64,000 bases of DNA from Desulfobacteraceae bacterium (GTDB taxonomy: Bacteria > Desulfobacterota > Desulfobacteria > Desulfobacterales > Desulfosalsimonadaceae): contig JAABTJ010000009.1 of NCBI GenBank assembly GCA_011389935.1, positions 1 through 64,000 on the forward strand. Reading direction: 5' to 3'. The notes under the pieces are model-generated. The model ran no database searches, was not told the origin of the DNA, and saw only the letters and a list, made by a program, of their open reading frames with translations. Shown in pieces: positions 52,593-61,368 of this stretch (its first letter is position 1; every line of letters starts with the position of its first letter). The position numbers and the translations under genes were made by a program.

Positions 52593-53417
52593 TTAACGGC
52601 GCAAGGAAACGTGGCCGTCTTTTGAAAAAGGCAGTGTTTTCCGACCGCCTCCGGGTACATTGAAATACATTTCGCCGGAGATCAGGTAGGGAGCGGTATT
52701 CCCCTCGAGCAGGCGCATTGCCTGGCGGCCCACGGAAAGGAAATCGAGTTCAACCGGAACGGAAAGCGCAAGCCGGTCGTTCTTTTCTATCCTGGGGAGG
52801 CTTTGGGTGGAACCGTCCACGAGCGTCATCCCCCCGGTTTCAAGAGCGTATCGAAGCCCGTCTACGGCCACGGCAAATTCATTCGGATTCGCCACCGAAA
52901 GAACCACGTTGATTCTGGCACCGGACAGTCCCAACTCAGAAACGGTTAGCGATGTTACCGATATTTCGGGAAATTCCGGCAGGGCAAGTTTCCCCTGGGT
53001 GTTGTAAGGGATGGAAACGCCCATAACGTCAAACGTACCGGAAAGGCCGTATGCCACTTCATCGCGCAGCGCGAGCGCGTTAATGGAGTTGAAAAGATCC
53101 ATGAAGTTGACATGAACCGGCACTTCGATGGGCGCGGAGCCCCCGGCCGCAACGCGGATCGGCTTGTCGACCGTTCCCTTTGCCATGGAGGCGTCTTCAA
53201 TCGTGAGATGGTAGTCCCCTTTCCGGATGGTTGCGCCCACGGGGTTCGGGTTGTGAACCGTGAAAGCGAACAGGAGCGTCGCATCGAACAGGGACATATC
53301 CTGTATGCGCATTTGCTGAAAGGAAACCGTTGGTGCTGCCAGAAAAGGCGCCATCATTTTGCAGCCGGCAAAGGATACGGCGGCGAGAAGGATCCATATA
53401 AAAGGCTTCCGAATCAT
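52593..53417 (-). CDS. LEA14-like (WHy domain) lipoprotein
   Basis: A 274-residue lipoprotein. ATG 53417 follows AAGGAGCAAGGGG and gives a signal with lipobox FAGC near residue 19. Two LEA14/WHy-type beta domains follow: TLLFAFTVHNPNPVGATIRKGDY and INVVLSVANPNEFAVAVDGLRY. Both carry the NPN motif. Such proteins are linked to desiccation or envelope stress in plants and bacteria; the role here is unproven. The much longer frame upstream to 53915 overlaps the acyl-CoA synthetase gene and is rejected. Confidence 0.83.
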   Translation of the reverse strand: MIRKPFIWILLAAVSFAGCKMMAPFLAAPTVSFQQMRIQDMSLFDATLLFAFTVHNPNPVGATIRKGDYHLTIEDASMAKGTVDKPIRVAAGGSAPIEVPVHVNFMDLFNSINALALRDEVAYGLSGTFDVMGVSIPYNTQGKLALPEFPEISVTSLTVSELGLSGARINVVLSVANPNEFAVAVDGLRYALETGGMTLVDGSTQSLPRIEKNDRLALSVPVELDFLSVGRQAMRLLEGNTAPYLISGEMYFNVPGGGRKTLPFSKDGHVSLRR

Positions 53418-53714
53418 CCCCTTGCTCCTTATAAATAAAATTTGATCGCGTGAAAACCCCCCTTCCGTCAGACAATCTGTACGGCAAGGCCGGACAAAAA
53501 GCAACACAATTGCCCCGTGCTTCCATGGGCGCTTTAAACCGGGTTTGCGAACCAATCGCCTGTTATTTCGACAACCTCTTTGACAAACGCCGGTCGGTAA
53601 TATAATTTCAATACGATGATTTTTTCCGGCGCGTGGATCGACCGGAAGTCTGCGGCAACAGGTTCGCGGAGGCATATACGCATAATTGTGACGGTATCGT
53701 TCAGGAAAGGCATT
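53418..53714. other. Divergent gap with acyl-CoA synthetase promoter
   Basis: A 297-bp region between the LEA14-like gene and the acyl-CoA synthetase gene. It contains the promoter at 53580-53606 and a plus-strand leader of about 100 bases. Overlapping frames are shadows. Confidence 0.45.
53580..53606 (+). promoter_or_regulatory. Candidate sigma-70 promoter of the acyl-CoA synthetase gene
   Basis: Perfect TTGACA (53580-53585) and perfect TATAAT (53601-53606) with a short 15-bp spacer. The spacing may weaken it. The chosen ATG is about 109 bp downstream. Confidence 0.6.
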
Positions 53715-55907
53715 ATGGAAGAAAACATGGATACACAGAAGAACCAGGCGGAAAAAACCGTATTCACCGAATGGGAAGCCAAACAGTTTTTGCGCCGCTG
53801 GCATATTCCGGTGGTGGCGGAAAGCCTTGCCGAAGATATTTCCGCAGCGGTCGCGGCGGCGGAAAAAATTGGTTTTCCCGTGGTGCTCAAGGGGCTTGGG
53901 AGAACCCTGCTGCACAAGACCGAAAAAGGCCTTGTCTGCATGAATCTAACCGGAAGAACCGCCGTTGAGCAGGCGGCGGCGGGGATTGCCGAAAGAGCGG
54001 GGAGCGGTCTTGAGGGATTTCTCGTGGCGCCGCAGGTTGCCGGAAAAAGGGAACTGGTGGCGGGCGTGTTCACGGACAAACAGTACGGGCGCGTGATCAT
54101 GTTCGGCCTGGGCGGCGTGTTCACCGAGGTCTTGTCCGATGTCAGTTTCCGCCTGCTCCCTCTTTCCAGATCCGATGCATTGCACATGATCGAGGATATC
54201 CGATACGTAAAAATCCTGGAGGCGTTTCGGGGAGAGGAAGCGGCAGACAAGGAGGCGCTGGTCGACATTCTGGTGAACCTTTCGGCAATGGTCATGGAAA
54301 ATCCGGATATACGGGAAATCGATATCAATCCGCTTATTATAACCCCCCGGGGAGAGCCGGTCGCGGTTGATGCGCTGATCATCAAGGGGGCCCGGCCAAA
54401 AGAAGAATCCTATCTCCCCCCGGTGGAACCCGGCATTGTCGGATCGTTTTTTTACCCCAAATCCGTTGCTTTCGTGGGCGCCTCCGCCCGGCTTGGGAAA
54501 TGGGGACACACGCTTCTGACCAATACGCTCGGGGGCGGTTTTGCGGGGGACGTTTATCTCGTAAACCCCAGGGGGGGCGAAATCGCCGGTCGACCCGTAT
54601 ATCCTTCCCTCACCGATATCCCGGGACGGGTGGACATGGCCGTGGTCACCATTCCCGCCCAGAAAGTATTCGACCTGATACCGGAAATGGCGGCCAAAAA
54701 CATTTCCAGTATGCTTTTGATCGCGTCGGGTTTTGGGGAAACCGGGGAAGAAGGGCTCCGCCTGGAGCAGGCGCTTGTGGAAAAAGCCCGCGAGGCCGGT
54801 ATTTTCATCATCGGTCCGAACACCATGGGGATCTGCAATCCCCATGTCGATTTTTACTGCACCGGCATGCATGTCCGCCCGGCAGCCGGCAGCGTCGGCG
54901 CCGTGGCCCAGTCGGGCAACATCGGCGTCCAGCTGCTCGGGTTTGCGGAACTCCAGGGAATCGGCATCCGCGGTTTTTGCGGCTCGGGAAACGAGGCCAT
55001 GATCACCATGGAGGATTACCTCGAGGCTTTCGAGGTTGATCCGCTGACCGAAACGGTGATGCTTTACGTGGAAAGCGTGAAAAACGGCCGGCGGTTTTAT
55101 GAAAGCGCCCGGCGGGTCGGGCGGAAAAAACCCGTTGTGCTCCTCAAGGGGGGGCAGACCGAAGCGGGCTCCAGGGCGGCATCGAGCCACACCGGCGCCA
55201 TGGCCTCCGATACGAAGGTGTTCAATGCCGTATGCCGCCAGGCCGGCATCGTGAAAGTGGAAAAGCCCATGGACCTGCTGGACCTGTCCGCCGCGTTTTC
55301 CGCGCTGCCGCTGCCCGATGGCAACCGCGTGGGGATAATGACCCTGGGCGGGGGATGGGGGGTGGTTACCTCGGATCTCTGCGAGCATTACCACCTTGCC
55401 GTGCCCGAGCTTTCCGCGGAATTGATCGGTGCCATAGACAAAATCCTGCCGCCGTTCTGGAGCCGTGCGAACCCCGTGGACCTCGTGGGGGAAAACGATC
55501 CGGATATTCCCCTGTTCGTCATGGAGGAGCTGATGAAATGGGACGGCTGCGACGCGGTGATCAATCTGGGCATTGTGGGGCGCCGGCACATGCTTTCCCG
55601 GATGGCGGATTCCATCCGGAAAGCGGACCCGGAAACCCCCGCCTCCTTCATGGAAATGGTGCTGGAAAAGCTCGATGACTTCGAGGAAAAATACATGAAG
55701 CATCTGGTGTCGCTGATGGAAAAATATAAAAAACCGGTACTGGGCGTGAACATCCTCCGCGGTGAAAAGGACAGGACGGTCTATTCCTTCGAAGGTGCGC
55801 GCCACAAGGCGGTTTTTTTCCCCACCCCGGAACAGGCGGTCCGCTCCCTTGCCCGCATGTATGAATACCGGCGGTTTCTACAGAGAGAAGAGGCGGAAGC
55901 CATGTAA
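53715..55907 (+). CDS. ADP-forming acetyl/acyl-CoA synthetase, beta-alpha fusion
   Basis: A 730-residue enzyme that interconverts acyl-CoA, ADP and phosphate with acid, CoA and ATP. The N-terminal 225 residues are the ATP-grasp beta domain (FPVVLKGLGRTLLHKTEKG, GRVIMFGLGGVFTEVL, IREIDINPLI). The alpha part follows: a CoA-binding Rossmann domain (SVAFVGASARLGKWGHTLL) and the succinyl-CoA-synthetase-like domain, with the phospho-His in SSHTGAMA (His492). The order beta-alpha is the reverse of many fused ACDs. AGGAAAGGCATT precedes ATG 53715. Confidence 0.88.
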   Translation: MEENMDTQKNQAEKTVFTEWEAKQFLRRWHIPVVAESLAEDISAAVAAAEKIGFPVVLKGLGRTLLHKTEKGLVCMNLTGRTAVEQAAAGIAERAGSGLEGFLVAPQVAGKRELVAGVFTDKQYGRVIMFGLGGVFTEVLSDVSFRLLPLSRSDALHMIEDIRYVKILEAFRGEEAADKEALVDILVNLSAMVMENPDIREIDINPLIITPRGEPVAVDALIIKGARPKEESYLPPVEPGIVGSFFYPKSVAFVGASARLGKWGHTLLTNTLGGGFAGDVYLVNPRGGEIAGRPVYPSLTDIPGRVDMAVVTIPAQKVFDLIPEMAAKNISSMLLIASGFGETGEEGLRLEQALVEKAREAGIFIIGPNTMGICNPHVDFYCTGMHVRPAAGSVGAVAQSGNIGVQLLGFAELQGIGIRGFCGSGNEAMITMEDYLEAFEVDPLTETVMLYVESVKNGRRFYESARRVGRKKPVVLLKGGQTEAGSRAASSHTGAMASDTKVFNAVCRQAGIVKVEKPMDLLDLSAAFSALPLPDGNRVGIMTLGGGWGVVTSDLCEHYHLAVPELSAELIGAIDKILPPFWSRANPVDLVGENDPDIPLFVMEELMKWDGCDAVINLGIVGRRHMLSRMADSIRKADPETPASFMEMVLEKLDDFEEKYMKHLVSLMEKYKKPVLGVNILRGEKDRTVYSFEGARHKAVFFPTPEQAVRSLARMYEYRRFLQREEAEAM

Positions 55908-55959
55908 CTTCTTTTGGAAAGCAAAAAGCAATAATGATGAACTCGTAAAGTCGTGATCA

Positions 55960-56086
55960 GACGACTTTGAAAAAAGTTCAAGATCAAGGCGCGTGCAATT
56001 TTTGAATAATTGAGCCTACTTAGCCGTACGTGAGATTTTTCAAAAATTATGCGCAACGCAGATATTGGGCTTTTTACGAAGCCGTC
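55960..56086 (+). repeat. 127-bp hairpin element
   Basis: Imperfect ends pair: GACGACTTTGAAAAAAGTTC at 55960 and the complement of GGGCTTTTTACGAAGCCGTC ending at 56086. An inner stem joins GCGCGTGCAATTTTTGAA with TTCAAAAATTATGCGC. It is non-coding. Fragments of the same ends occur at 40599-40640. Confidence 0.65.
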
Positions 56087-56097
56087 AATAATAATAC

Positions 56098-56309
56098 GGT
56101 TCCATTTTCAACCGCCGGGGCGGGTATTCCCCGTAGCAACGGTGAGAACTTGGGGCATCTCTATGGCTCGATGCGCCGCACCCTGGAAACTCGTCCCTAA
56201 CGGGCCTCAAACAGTCCAGGGTGCCAGGCGCATCTTCGCCAAGAGCTGCCGCCAAGTCCTCCCCATGTTGCTCCGGGCAACAGCCGCCCCCGGCGGTTGA
56301 AAATGGTCC
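56098..56309 (+). repeat. About 212-bp hairpin element, copy 1
   Basis: Ends GGTTCCATTTTCAACCGCC (from 56098) and GGCGGTTGAAAATGGTCC (to 56309) are nearly perfect inverted repeats of about 22 bp. The interior has CATCTCTATGGCTCG, CTTCGCCAAGAGCT and TTGCTCCGGGCAACAGCCGCC. The reverse complement of 56483-56693 carries the same blocks in the same order. Confidence 0.7.
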
Positions 56310-56330
56310 ATTTGATAAAAGCGACCCACG

Positions 56331-56480
56331 CAGCCCGTTTTGACCATTGTTTTTTTCCGGCCGAATCTCTTTGGTGGCGTCTTATTTCAAATCCTCGAAA
56401 TACGCGCCTATGGCTGCGGTTGGAAACAAGACGCAGCAGTCATCTTGCACCGAAATCCAACGCCTGAAAAGGGGTTTACT
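56331..56480 (+). repeat. Degenerate third copy of the 146-bp repeat
   Basis: The core TTCCGGCC, GGCGTCTTATTTCAAATCC and GGAAACAAGACGC matches copies A and B in order and spacing. Its ends have drifted: CAGCCCGTTTTGACCATTG stands for TAGAACCCATCTCAACATTG. It is sandwiched between the two inverted 212-bp elements. Confidence 0.7.
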
Positions 56481-56482
56481 AT

Positions 56483-56693
56483 AATGGTCAATTTCGTTTG
56501 GGAGGGGGGGCGGTGTTGCCCGCAGCAACAATTGCAGGGGGTTGCGGATAGCTCTTGGCGAAGCGCAGACAAGCGACCTGTGGCCTGGCCGTTCATCACA
56601 GGGCGCGTCGGAGCGAGCCATAGAGATATCCGCGTTCTCCTGCAGTTGCCAGGGCATCACCGGTCCCCCTCCCAAATAAAATTGAACCGCATT
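56483..56693 (-). repeat. About 211-bp hairpin element, copy 2 (inverted)
   Basis: Ends AATGGTCAATTTCGTTTGGG and CCCAAATAAAATTGAACC pair imperfectly. Read on the minus strand it has ATCTCTATGGCTCG, CTTCGCCAAGAGCT and TTGCTGCGGGCAACACCGCC, matching copy 1. Together the two copies form a large inverted pair around the degenerate 146-bp repeat. Confidence 0.7.
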
Positions 56694-56755
56694 CTTTACT
56701 GAGGCGTTTTTTCATCCTGCCCGCTGTCGTAGTTCTTTCATCCCGCCTTTCAGCA

Positions 56756-57829
56756 TCACCGCTTTACCGTTTTCACAACCGCCACCGCCGCCTCGCTCAT
56801 CGCCGGGTCACCGACCACGCTGACAGGCCCAAGGTGGGGAAAAAGCCGCTTGAGGCGCACAATATTGCTGTTTTTCTGCCCCCGCATGGTCGAAATCATC
56901 CGGGGATGCACCACCAGATCGATGCCATCCCCAAAATCGTTGCCAAAGGCCTCGATACGCGCCGCCGCCTTGTCAAAAAAGACACCGGATGCCACCATCT
57001 GCCCCATGGCCGGGTGATACGGGCCCGCCACAAGGTCCCTGCCCGTATCGAGCCCCTCGTTCGCCTGCAGCCCGATGCGGGCAACCGGGATATTTTTTTC
57101 GGAAAACAAGCGGAAAAGCGATTGTACCTGTTCAATGCACCGGTCAAGGGGAATCGGAGAATAGCGGCCCGATGCGTACCATTTTTCAAGGAGGCTTCCC
57201 TTGATGACAAGGGTCGGATAAATTCGCACGAAATCCGGGGAAAGGGCTGCAATCCGCCGGCCCGTCTCCATTGCCGAGTCATCGTTTTCGCCGGGGAGCC
57301 CCACCATCATCTGCAGCCCCATGTCATAGCCGCGCTTTTGTAAAAGGGCGGCCGCACGGACCGTATCTTCGGAGGAATGCCCCCGCTTGGCAAGGGCAAG
57401 CACGTGCTCATCCATGGACTGGGCGCCGATTTCAACGGTGGAGACCGGGTAACCGGAAAGGAGATCGAGCCTCTTTTGATCCACCGTGTCGGGGCGGGTG
57501 GAAAAGCGTATTCCGTCCACCTCTCCCGTCCGGACAAATCCGGATGCCGCATCCAGGAGTTTTTTTATGACGCCGGGATCCTGCCCCAAAAAATTGCCGC
57601 CGAAAAAGGAGATTTCGGCCTTGGCGCGGTCTTCCCGCCGGTATCCCAAAAACCGGCGGATCTCTTGTTCCACCGTGTCAAAATCCGGCAATTCGGCAGC
57701 CGTGCCGGTAATGGCCCGCTGGTTGCAGAACACGCACCTGTGGGCACATCCGGACTGGGGAATGAAAACCGGAACGATAAAAGGCCTGCCCTGGCGCGTG
57801 CGGTGGTGTTGTGTGGTACGGGTCTTCAT
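56756..57829 (-). CDS. Radical SAM protein, Elp3-like group
   Basis: A 357-residue radical SAM enzyme with the cluster motif CAHRCVFC (Cys28, 32 and 35 approximately). Other segments are SFFGGNFLGQD, FSTRPDTVDQKRLDLL, TVEIGAQSMDEHVLALAKRGHS and MVGLPGENDDSAMETG. They resemble the Elp3/COG1243-like radical SAM group, but no acetyltransferase domain is present. The substrate is unknown. It is the last gene of the dksA-PHP-rnc cluster, about 78 bp after rnc. Confidence 0.82.
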   Translation of the reverse strand: MKTRTTQHHRTRQGRPFIVPVFIPQSGCAHRCVFCNQRAITGTAAELPDFDTVEQEIRRFLGYRREDRAKAEISFFGGNFLGQDPGVIKKLLDAASGFVRTGEVDGIRFSTRPDTVDQKRLDLLSGYPVSTVEIGAQSMDEHVLALAKRGHSSEDTVRAAALLQKRGYDMGLQMMVGLPGENDDSAMETGRRIAALSPDFVRIYPTLVIKGSLLEKWYASGRYSPIPLDRCIEQVQSLFRLFSEKNIPVARIGLQANEGLDTGRDLVAGPYHPAMGQMVASGVFFDKAAARIEAFGNDFGDGIDLVVHPRMISTMRGQKNSNIVRLKRLFPHLGPVSVVGDPAMSEAAVAVVKTVKR

Positions 57830-57906
57830 TTTTCTGTTTTTATGGAGGGTTGCAATACCGGCGTGCGGTTTGTCGCCATAACCGCCAGGGGACGGACAAG
57901 GAGGCC

Positions 57907-58632
57907 TCAGCTCTCTGAGAAGCGCTGCGCCTCCTCTGCATCTCCCGCATCCGACAGGGTTTCAAACGCTTTTTTGGCGGCATCCTGTTCGGCAGCCTTT
58001 TTGCTCTTCCCGAACCCCTCGGTTTCGATGCCGCAAACTATGAGCACTACATGAAAGGTTTTGTCATGGTCGGGCCCCTCGGCGCCGACGATATTGTATT
58101 CGGGAACCGGAAGATGCCGGTTCTGGACCATCTCCTGGAGCAGGCTTTTATAATCGTAGCGGGGCGGTGTTTTTTCAATGGCGCTGAAATGGCGGGAAAA
58201 CAGGCGTTCGATGACATCAAAGGCCTGAGCGTACCCGCCGTCAAGATACACTGCGGCCACGAGGGCCTCAAAGGTATCCGCCAGGATGGATTTTTTTTTG
58301 CTCCCCTTTGACTTGCTCTCCCCTTTTCCCAGTTGAACGAAATTGCCAAGGTCAATGCTTTTTGCTACTGCGGCAAGGCGGTTTTCATTGACCAGGCTTG
58401 CCCGTATGCGGGAGAGCTCCCCTTCGTTCAGGGACGGAAAGCGGGTCATGAGAATATGGCTGACGACCAGGTTCAACACCGCATCCCCCAGAAATTCCAG
58501 CTTCTCATTGTCATCTGTTTTCGTGGCTTGTTCATAGGCATAGGATCGGTGGCAGAGGGCCGTTTTCAGTAACTTTGTACGTGAAAACCGGTAGAGAAGG
58601 GCGTCTTCCAGTTCTGATACGGAATTATCCAT
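57907..58632 (-). CDS. rnc: Ribonuclease III
   Basis: A 241-residue double-strand-specific endonuclease for rRNA and mRNA processing. The catalytic domain has the signature NEKLEFLGDAVL and ADTFEALVAAVYLDGG. The dsRNA-binding domain follows (YKSLLQEMVQNRHLPVPEY...SKKAAEQDAAKKAFETL). ATG 58632 overlaps the PHP gene end (ATGGATAA), so it depends on coupled translation. The longer frame upstream overlaps the PHP gene and is rejected. Confidence 0.95.
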   Translation of the reverse strand: MDNSVSELEDALLYRFSRTKLLKTALCHRSYAYEQATKTDDNEKLEFLGDAVLNLVVSHILMTRFPSLNEGELSRIRASLVNENRLAAVAKSIDLGNFVQLGKGESKSKGSKKKSILADTFEALVAAVYLDGGYAQAFDVIERLFSRHFSAIEKTPPRYDYKSLLQEMVQNRHLPVPEYNIVGAEGPDHDKTFHVVLIVCGIETEGFGKSKKAAEQDAAKKAFETLSDAGDAEEAQRFSES

Positions 58633-59530
58633 GAACGAGGGCGTTTTTAAGGGTTTGATAGATATCGTACGGCACGGCCAAATCGCCGCGGCCGGTTCCC
58701 ATTTCGATGTCCGGGTTGATGTCGCCATGAAAATCCGTTCCGCCTGTGACAAGAAGCCCTCTTTTTCCGGCGGTTTCTGTGAGAAACGATGCCTGTGCAG
58801 GAGTATGGCCGGGATAATAGGCTTCGATGCCTCCCAGTCCGTAAGAGACCAGTGTGTCAAGCAGGCTTTCAAAGCGTTTGCCCGGAAGTCCTTCGGGGTT
58901 CTCGTCGAAGAGGGCCCCGGAAAGCAGCATCGGGTGGGCGAGAACGGCGATGCCCCCCGTTGCCCGTATCAACCGGATGGCATCTTCGGCGGGAATCCGG
59001 TACTTGTCGACATACGCCGGTTTTCCCCGGCCCAGAAAGCGGTCGAACGCGTCGTCGATGTCGGTCGCATACCCGCTTTTCACCAGAAAGTCGGCGATAT
59101 GGGGCCTGGCGATGTCTTTTTTTCCGGTGGCCGCGGCAACGGCGGCAAGGTCTGCCGGTATCCCCATGTCGTTGAGTTTTTCAAGAATAAGCGGGTTGCG
59201 ACCGGACCGGGCGGAGCGCTGCTTTTCCAGCATTCGGCTCAGTTCCGGATGCTCGGGGTCAATACCGTATCCCAGGATATGGAGACTCCCGGAATTTTCG
59301 AAAGGCGGCGGGTAGGCGGCACTTATCTCGATGCCGGCAATGAATTCAAGCGTTTCGGGAATCCCGTGGCAAAGGGCTTGCAACGCGCCGGAAACCGTAT
59401 CGTGGTCCGTGATCGAGATGGCCGAAAGCCCTTTTTTTACAGCGTCTTCAAGTATCTGCGCCGGGTGGAGGCTTCCGTCCGAGAAAGTGGAGTGAATGTG
59501 AAGGTCGATTTTGCCGAAACTACAGTCCAA
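58625..59530 (-). CDS. PHP-domain phosphoesterase (RNase AM/YciV-like)
   Basis: A 301-residue metal-dependent phosphoesterase. The PHP motifs are IDLHIHSTFSDGS, ITDHDT, VLAHP and TGGTDFHG. Length and insert fit the YciV/nucleoside-3',5'-bisphosphate phosphatase group, which trims RNA 5' ends or degrades pAp. pAp hydrolysis would suit a sulfur-metabolising cell, but this is inference. The start is TTG (59528-59530), overlapping the dksA stop. Confidence 0.86.
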   Translation of the reverse strand: MDCSFGKIDLHIHSTFSDGSLHPAQILEDAVKKGLSAISITDHDTVSGALQALCHGIPETLEFIAGIEISAAYPPPFENSGSLHILGYGIDPEHPELSRMLEKQRSARSGRNPLILEKLNDMGIPADLAAVAAATGKKDIARPHIADFLVKSGYATDIDDAFDRFLGRGKPAYVDKYRIPAEDAIRLIRATGGIAVLAHPMLLSGALFDENPEGLPGKRFESLLDTLVSYGLGGIEAYYPGHTPAQASFLTETAGKRGLLVTGGTDFHGDINPDIEMGTGRGDLAVPYDIYQTLKNALVHG

Positions 59531-59882
59531 GGGCTTTCTCTTGGGCTTCCTCGCTGGTTTTGCAGTCGATGCACAACGTGGTTACGGGCCTTGCCTTGAG
59601 GCGGGCCACCGATATATCCTCGCCGCATTTTTCGCAGAGGCCGAAAGAGCCGTCTTCAATCCGATCCAGGGCTTTTTTCACTTTTTTAATGAGCTTGTGC
59701 TCCCTGTCCCGTATTCGGAGTTCGAAATTTCGATCCGCTTCATATGCGGCACGATCGGTCGGGTCCGGAAAATTCCCTTTTGAGTCGTTCATTTCCGAAA
59801 CGGTATCGCCTGCTTGATTGAGTAGCTCTTCAAGCCTTTTTGTTAGGAGATTTTTGAAATATTCAAGCTCTTTTTTTTTCAT
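59520..59882 (-). CDS. dksA: DksA/TraR-family zinc-finger regulator
   Basis: A 120-residue RNA-polymerase-binding regulator. The coiled coil (KKELEYFKNLLTKRLEELLNQ) leads to the tip motif DPTDRA, and the zinc finger is CEKC...CIDC. It works with ppGpp on rRNA and amino-acid promoters. ATG 59882 is preferred (AAAGGATTTTCCCC upstream); an in-frame start at 59936 adds 18 residues. Confidence 0.9.
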   Translation of the reverse strand: MKKKELEYFKNLLTKRLEELLNQAGDTVSEMNDSKGNFPDPTDRAAYEADRNFELRIRDREHKLIKKVKKALDRIEDGSFGLCEKCGEDISVARLKARPVTTLCIDCKTSEEAQEKALGL

Positions 59883-60047
59883 GGGGAAAATCCTTTTACC
59901 TGTTTTCTTTGCTGCAAGCGCTGCATAACCGGCCAAACCAGCCAGATGCTGCTTTTTTGCCCGGATGGCGTCTTAAGAGCATACTATTAAAATAGAAGTC
60001 ATTATCACAATCGAATTTCACTTGTAAAGGGAAAAACTCGCGGGCAA

Positions 60048-61349
60048 TCAATCGTCTTCGAGATTGAAAATTTTTCGAAAAACATCGATGTATAAAGATT
60101 TGTCGCGATGAGCCCCTGGATTTTTAAGAAAAAGGATCGGGTCGTGCAGCGATTTGTTGACGATGGATTCGACCATTTTCTTGAGCGCTTCCACGTCTTC
60201 ATCGGAAAGCTGCCCCATGGACGGAAGGGTTTTTGCAAGCTCCGCCTCGGCAATGGTTGTGAGCTTGCCGCGTATCTGCTTTATGGTCGGTACCACGTCG
60301 AGGGAATCATACCATCTTCTGAAGCGGATGATGCCCTCGTCGATGATGCGCTCGGCCTTGACGGATTCATTCTGCCGGGAACTGATGTTTTCCTCGATAA
60401 CCCCCTGGAGGTCATCAATATCGTATACGTATGCGTTTTCAAGGCGATTGATATCCGGGTCGATATCCCTGGGTACGGCAATATCGATGAAAAACAGGGG
60501 CCGGTTTCTTCTTTTGCGCATAATGGGCCGGACAAGGCCCTGGCTGATCACGTACTCCGGAGAACCGGTCGAACTGATGATGATATCGGCCCGGGTCAGC
60601 GAGGCGCCGATTTCTTCGAATCGGATGGCCTCTCCGGAAAACCGGCGCGCCAGGTCGACGCCCACCTCAAAGGTGCGGTTGGCCACATACAGGTTTCCGG
60701 AGGCGCGGTTCCTGTGCAGGTGTTCCACGGCGAGTTCCGCCATTTCCCCCGCGCCTACCAGGAGGACTGTTTTTTCGTCCAGCGAGCCGAAAATCTTTTT
60801 GGCAAGCTCCACGGCCGCGTAGCTGATCGATATGGCCCGGTCGCCGATGCCGGTTTCGCTTCTCACGCGCTTGGCGGTGGAAAACGCCTTGTGCAGCATC
60901 CGGTTGAGAACCACGCCGGTCGCCTTGTTGTTCACCGCCAGCCGGTAGGCTTCCTTTATTTGTCCCAGGATCTGGGGTTCGCCCACGATCATGGAATCCA
61001 GGCTTGCAGCCACCCGAAAAACATGGCGAACGGCCGCATTGCCGGAATGAATATACATCGCCGGTTCAAAACGGTGGGAAGGTATGGCCTTCGTATCCGA
61101 AAGGCGCTGTATTACCGTTTGAACGGCCTCTTCCGGAAAGAGGGAGGTAAAAAGGAATTCCACCCGGTTGCAGGTGGAAATGATCAGTATCTCTTTTATT
61201 GCCGTTGATTTTTTCAGCTCTCCAAGGGCGGTCTCGCTCTGCTCCGTGGAAAACGCCAGGCATTCGCGGAGCTCCACCGGCGCGGACACGTGGTTCAAGC
61301 CGATTAAGAATATTTCGGGAAGAGCTTCTGTCTTTTGGGCCATGGGCAT
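60048..61349 (-). CDS. hemA: Glutamyl-tRNA reductase
   Basis: The first committed enzyme of C5 tetrapyrrole synthesis, making glutamate-1-semialdehyde. The 433-residue product has the catalytic Cys in ISTCNRVEFLF, GEPQILGQIKEAY, the NADPH motif VLLVGAGEMAELAVEHL and the C-terminal dimerisation helices. ATG 61349 follows GGAAACGAA. It supplies both heme and siroheme. It follows ccsA by about 20 bp. Confidence 0.95.
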   Translation of the reverse strand: MPMAQKTEALPEIFLIGLNHVSAPVELRECLAFSTEQSETALGELKKSTAIKEILIISTCNRVEFLFTSLFPEEAVQTVIQRLSDTKAIPSHRFEPAMYIHSGNAAVRHVFRVAASLDSMIVGEPQILGQIKEAYRLAVNNKATGVVLNRMLHKAFSTAKRVRSETGIGDRAISISYAAVELAKKIFGSLDEKTVLLVGAGEMAELAVEHLHRNRASGNLYVANRTFEVGVDLARRFSGEAIRFEEIGASLTRADIIISSTGSPEYVISQGLVRPIMRKRRNRPLFFIDIAVPRDIDPDINRLENAYVYDIDDLQGVIEENISSRQNESVKAERIIDEGIIRFRRWYDSLDVVPTIKQIRGKLTTIAEAELAKTLPSMGQLSDEDVEALKKMVESIVNKSLHDPILFLKNPGAHRDKSLYIDVFRKIFNLEDD

Positions 61350-61368
61350 TTCGTTTCCGAAGTTTTCC

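Larger units (their letters stand above)
55908..56755. other. 848-bp repeat island without genes
   Basis: There is no credible coding sequence. Four hairpin elements lie nearly end to end: 55960-56086, 56098-56309, 56331-56480 and 56483-56693, from three families. Short frames (45-120 codons) run through the elements but lack ribosome-binding sites. It separates the plus-strand acyl-CoA synthetase gene from the minus-strand radical SAM gene, convergently. Confidence 0.75.

Noticed and set aside
52171-52593. A 140-codon minus-strand frame in the LEA14/hydrolase gap
   Set aside because: It lacks a ribosome-binding site, has biased low-complexity composition, and spans two hairpins. Treated as non-coding.
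52593-53915. A 440-residue version of the LEA14-like protein
   Set aside because: The extra 166 residues run antisense through the acyl-CoA synthetase gene and its promoter. The ATG at 53417 has a ribosome-binding site and lipoprotein signal.
53946-55805. A 619-codon open frame antisense to the acyl-CoA synthetase gene
   Set aside because: It mirrors a GC-rich gene, has no ribosome-binding site or family features and is rich in His/Arg/Pro. The plus-strand gene has clear domains.
56049-56300. Short frames inside the 212-bp elements as real peptides
   Set aside because: The two copies keep only scattered residues in common, and neither has a start signal. The nucleotide inverted-repeat structure explains the similarity better.
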